From Martinezella hainanensis (lineage in GTDB: Bacteria; Pseudomonadota; Alphaproteobacteria; Rhizobiales; Rhizobiaceae), in contig NZ_FMAC01000020.1 of NCBI RefSeq assembly GCF_900094555.1, positions 1-55,772 of the forward strand: a DNA stretch of 55,772 nucleotides, read 5' to 3'. Under the pieces are notes generated by a model. That model was not told the DNA's origin. It made no database searches and was given only the letters and a program-made list of their open reading frames with translations. Positions 52,846-55,772 of the stretch are shown piece after piece (the stretch's first letter is position 1; every line of letters begins with the position of its first letter). Both the position numbers and the translations under genes were made by a program.

Positions 52846-53706
52846 ATGGCAAGCATCGAGCAGATCGGCACCGCGCCGCCATCTCCCCCCGCCAAGATAT
52901 TCATTCGCCGTCATTCGGTTCTCACGCGGATGACCCATTGGATCAACGTGCTGTGTCTGACGTTGCTGCTGATGAGCGGCATGCAGATCTTCAACGCCGA
53001 CCCGCAATTGCATTGGGGCAATTACGGCGCCGTTGAAGATCCATCCTGGTTCGAGATCGCCAGCAATCAGGATGGCGACAATGTCACCGGGACGTTGCGC
53101 ATTGGCCGTCTGTCGATCACCACCACCGGCATACTCGGCGCTTCCACGGCCGACGGCGAAATGATGCCCCGCGCATTCCCGGCCTGGGCGACGATACCCA
53201 GCTACCAGGATCTTGCGGCTGGCCGGCGCTGGCATTTCTTCTTTGCCTGGCTGTTCGTCATCAACGGGTTCGTCTATCTCGCCTATGGCCTGATCGGTGG
53301 TCACTTCCGCCGCGACCTGGCGCCGACGGGTGAGGAGATCGCTCCCGGCAATATCTGGCATGAAATCAAGGACCACGCCCGCCTGCGCTTTCCGAAAGGC
53401 GAAAAGGCGCGGCGCTACAATGCGTTGCAGAAGCTGACCTATCTCATCGTTATCTTCATCCTGCTGCCGCTGATGATCGGTTCGGGATTGACCATGTCAC
53501 CCGCAATAGACGCTGGTTACCCCTTCCTGCTCGATATTTTCGGTGGTCGCCAATCGGCCCGCTCCATTCATTTCATCACCGCCTGGAGTTTAGTGGCCTT
53601 CGTCGTCGTTCATATCGCGATGGTCCTTCTCTCCGGTCTTTGGAACAACATGCATTCGATGGTGACCGGCCGCTATGCGATCATCAACGAGGAGGCCAAT
53701 CGATGA
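52846..53706 (+). CDS. Cytochrome b561-like membrane protein
   Basis: A 286-residue membrane protein with four to five spans and likely haem ligands. These are the His in RMTHWINVLCLTLLLMSGMQ, GRRWHFFFAWLFVINGF, ARSIHFITAWSLVAFVVVHI, and the second His in VVHIAMVLLSG. This is the cytochrome b561/FdnI type. It overlaps the molybdopterin oxidoreductase gene by four bases (ATGA at 53703-53706) and probably passes electrons between quinone and that enzyme. The start at 52846 has AGGAG upstream. Confidence 0.8.
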   Translation: MASIEQIGTAPPSPPAKIFIRRHSVLTRMTHWINVLCLTLLLMSGMQIFNADPQLHWGNYGAVEDPSWFEIASNQDGDNVTGTLRIGRLSITTTGILGASTADGEMMPRAFPAWATIPSYQDLAAGRRWHFFFAWLFVINGFVYLAYGLIGGHFRRDLAPTGEEIAPGNIWHEIKDHARLRFPKGEKARRYNALQKLTYLIVIFILLPLMIGSGLTMSPAIDAGYPFLLDIFGGRQSARSIHFITAWSLVAFVVVHIAMVLLSGLWNNMHSMVTGRYAIINEEANR

Positions 53707-54479
53707 GTTCCGTTTTCACCCGCCGCCGTTTTCTCATCGGCTCGGCCGCCAGCCTTGGCGCCGTGGGCCTGACCGGATGCGATGACATTTCTCAGAACCA
53801 ACACGTGCAGAAGGTGCTCGCTCTGGCTGAGCGGCTAACCATGGGCACGCAAAGGCTCATCGTTTCTCCCCAAACGCTTGCCCGGGAATATACCGACGCG
53901 GACATTTCACCGAGCTTCCATCCGAATGGATCAACTCAACCAAACAGCGCCGAATATGTCCAGATGGTCGAAACTAAGTTCGCCGACTGGCGGCTCAAGA
54001 TCGACGGCATGGTCAATAGGCCGATGGAATTTTCGTTGGCCGACCTGAAGAAGCTGCCTTCTCGCACCCAGATTACCCGCCACGACTGCGTCGAAGGCTG
54101 GAGCGCCATCGGCAAATGGCAGGGCGTTCCTCTTGGGCTGATCCTGCAGACCGCCGGCTTGAAGCCAGGGGCTCGCTATGCCGTCTTCTATTGTGCCGAT
54201 GAACTGGAACAGACACTCGATGGCAGTGGCCGCTACTACGAGAGTATTGACCTGATCGACGCCTTTCATCCGCAGTCGATCCTCGCCTACTCACTCAACG
54301 GCAAGGATCTGGAAGTCGAACACGGCGCCCCCTTGCGCCTGCGGGTCGAGCGTCATCTTGGCTACAAACACGCCAAATACGTCATGCGCATCGAAATCCG
54401 CGATCGGTTTGATGATCTCTGGGGCGGCAATGGCGGGTTCTGGGAGGATCGTGGCTACGAATGGTATGCCGGCATTTGA
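53703..54479 (+). CDS. Molybdopterin oxidoreductase (MsrP/sulfite oxidase family)
   Basis: A 258-residue oxidoreductase with a Tat signal (TRRRFLIGSAASLGAVGLTG, with a Cys just after that could also be lipidated). The sulfite-oxidase fold is seen in DWRLKIDGMVNRPMEFSLAD, RHDCVEGWSAIGKWQGVPLG (Cys ligand to Mo) and EHGAPLRLRVERHLGYKHAK. This is the family of MsrP (periplasmic methionine sulfoxide reductase) and SorA/YedY. The cytochrome b gene overlaps it by four bases. As part of the SigF-type operon it may repair oxidised proteins or detoxify sulfur compounds; which is not shown. Confidence 0.8.
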   Translation: MSSVFTRRRFLIGSAASLGAVGLTGCDDISQNQHVQKVLALAERLTMGTQRLIVSPQTLAREYTDADISPSFHPNGSTQPNSAEYVQMVETKFADWRLKIDGMVNRPMEFSLADLKKLPSRTQITRHDCVEGWSAIGKWQGVPLGLILQTAGLKPGARYAVFYCADELEQTLDGSGRYYESIDLIDAFHPQSILAYSLNGKDLEVEHGAPLRLRVERHLGYKHAKYVMRIEIRDRFDDLWGGNGGFWEDRGYEWYAGI

Positions 54480-54888
54480 GATGTCATGCCAGACGTCGAT
54501 AATTGGGCGCGGCGACCGTAGACGATATCAGTGGCATAGGCGTACCTCAAGCACGCAATATTTAGCGTCGTTCTTGAACGGATATGAACTTCTGACCCGC
54601 TATTTTAAGACGATAGCTCTTTGAAAACATATATTGATATCAGATAACGTGTGCTCAAGGACGCCCGGCGGTGCCAAATATCTTTGGCCGCTTCTTACGA
54701 AAATCCTAGGCTGCAGATCATGAAGATATGAGCATATCTAGGCTTGTTTTATCCAAGAGCTATTTTGTGCCATATCCAAACATTCTATCGTGCCGAGGGC
54801 CAACCTCACACCGATCCGCAGTCTCTTCTTAAGGCATGAAACTAGGTTGTGAACTCATAAACGATGAACGAGTGATGCGCGCGGACGG
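54480..54888 (+). other. AT-rich gap
   Basis: About 400 bp, noticeably AT-rich after 54600, with no supported gene. It marks the switch from the SigF operon to the mobile-element border. Confidence 0.45.
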
Positions 54889-55422
54889 TCATTTGGTTTC
54901 TGGGTCCCGCTGAATAGCCTCGCGGAGGTATCCCTCCGGGTTTCGTACATAGCAAGCAGCGTCTGATTGCATGATTGCTCGCACGACAGACTCGCTGTAC
55001 GGCCGTAGAATAGCGCCTCCTCGCGTCGCTAAGACACATTCGAAGTCACGTGCCAGCAAGCAGATATCTCCCACTAACGGCATGCGGAGGTCGGCAACGT
55101 TCAGCCGAAACTGTACACCTTCAATTTGCGCTTCACGAACGCCGATCTGCACGTCGTCGGTTTTCTCGTCACCCCAGATTCTAAGATCAGGATACCAAGA
55201 TTGCTTTTCCGGTAACAACAGGCAGACGCGTTCGAAAATCGCGCTAACGGCCGATGGGGAAAACGCTAGTTCAATACCATCGAGTTGCTCGCGGCTCATG
55301 CGCGCCGCAATCACTCCGTCTATTCTCGCGGCTGAAGACGGAAGAAGGTCACAAACAAACTGCCAAACTGCCATAAGCCGAAACTTAATTCTTTTCAGAG
55401 CCGTCGCAAGGCCACTGTTCAA
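54889..55422 (-). CDS. Hypothetical protein next to an IS element
   Basis: A frame of up to 177 codons. The best part is MAVWQFVCDLLPSSAARIDG from ATG 55374, followed by AFSPSAVSAIFERVCLLLPE and WYPDLRIWGDEKTDDVQIGV. No family is recognised. Composition is balanced, and a long stretch of ordered-looking sequence suggests a real gene, although no strong ribosome site is seen. Its start is about 25-75 bp from the end of an IS5-type element, so its promoter may have been altered. Confidence 0.45.
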   Translation of the reverse strand: MNSGLATALKRIKFRLMAVWQFVCDLLPSSAARIDGVIAARMSREQLDGIELAFSPSAVSAIFERVCLLLPEKQSWYPDLRIWGDEKTDDVQIGVREAQIEGVQFRLNVADLRMPLVGDICLLARDFECVLATRGGAILRPYSESVVRAIMQSDAACYVRNPEGYLREAIQRDPETK

Positions 55423-55464
55423 GGCAACTCTATAATCTGGCGTCTAGGCTCAGGACTCGTTAAC

Positions 55465-55772
55465 TCATAGCCAGAAGATGACGGCTGCTGCGATGCATAT
55501 GGCTGAAAAGAAGGTATGGGCACACCGATCGTAACGGGTTGCGATGCGTCGCCAGTCCTTGAGTTTGGCGAAGAGATTCTCGACCTTGTGCCGTTTCTTG
55601 TATAGCCCCTTGTTGTAGGGATACGGGACCTTCCTGCTTCGGCTGGATGGAATGCAGGGTTCGATGCCCTTTGCCTGTAAGGCCTCCCGGAACGCGTTGC
55701 TGTCATAGCCTCGGTCAGCAATCAGTGTTTTGGCAGGTGGCAAGGCTTCCAGGACAAGGCGAGCACCCTTAT
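55465..55772 (-). mobile_element. IS5-family transposase C terminus, cut by window edge
   Basis: The frame enters from the right edge (KGARLVLEALPPAKT) and ends at 55465. It carries LIADRGYDSNAFREALQAKG with the second catalytic Asp, and KVENLFAKLKDWRRIATRYD with the third catalytic Glu, the DDE layout of the IS5/IS427 group, whose transposase often uses two frames. A GGCTCAGGACTCGTTAA stretch at 55447-55463 is a probable terminal inverted repeat, which would put the element's end near 55447. The first part and left end lie outside the window. Confidence 0.75.

Overview
The window looks like accessory (plasmid or island) DNA of an alphaproteobacterium of the Rhizobium/Agrobacterium type. The evidence is high GC with rhizobial-style codon use, many small secreted proteins of rhizobial type, rbs-like sugar ABC operons, a SigF/NrsF-type ECF sigma pair, and an IS5-family transposase at the right edge. 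No tRNA, rRNA or CRISPR array was seen. Names rest on reading motifs and gene order by eye; no database search was run.

Layout. 1-4.6 kb: a decayed toxin-antitoxin pair, an RMF-like small protein and four small secreted or hypothetical proteins, with long gene-poor gaps. 5.0-8.1 kb: a TetR regulator with an operator, a GT1 glycosyltransferase and an arylamine N-acetyltransferase, probably a xenobiotic-modifying unit. 8.4-10.3 kb: a small HTH protein and a DUF1275 membrane protein. 10.6-18.1 kb: an XRE regulator followed by hyfBCEFGI-like genes. They encode a membrane complex related to complex I and energy-converting hydrogenase, but the large subunit has lost the N-terminal cysteines that would bind the NiFe centre, so it is better called an Ehr-type complex. 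18.1-19.1 kb: a DUF4365-like protein. 19.5-24.8 kb: a LacI-regulated sugar ABC importer with a divergent FucU-type mutarotase.

25.5-46.5 kb is the heart of the window: a near-complete route from coniferyl alcohol and ferulate to protocatechuate. It holds two coniferyl-alcohol-dehydrogenase-type SDRs, three aldehyde dehydrogenases, an NDP-forming feruloyl-CoA synthetase (FerA type), a feruloyl-CoA hydratase/lyase, a vanillate demethylase (VanA, VanB) and a Liv-type ABC importer. Four regulators of different families sit among these genes: XylR/DmpR-type sigma54 activator, GntR, MarR and AraC. Matching DNA sites can be read for three of them: a sigma54 promoter with a distant 16-bp-arm palindrome, TGTATACA-cored palindromes, and paired MarR-type operators. 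Ring-cleavage genes are not in the window.

46.8-49.2 kb: an unusual protein joining an SGNH hydrolase to a putative Cys/His peptidase-like domain, then a secreted protein. 49.5-54.5 kb: an epimerase, then the SigF/NrsF-like pair divergent from a DUF5666-like periplasmic protein, a cytochrome b561-like protein and a Tat-exported molybdopterin oxidoreductase. Both divergent promoters read TGTAAC-N16-CGAATGA, which links the sigma factor to itself and to the oxidoreductase operon. 54.9 kb to the end: a hypothetical gene and the end of an IS5-family element.
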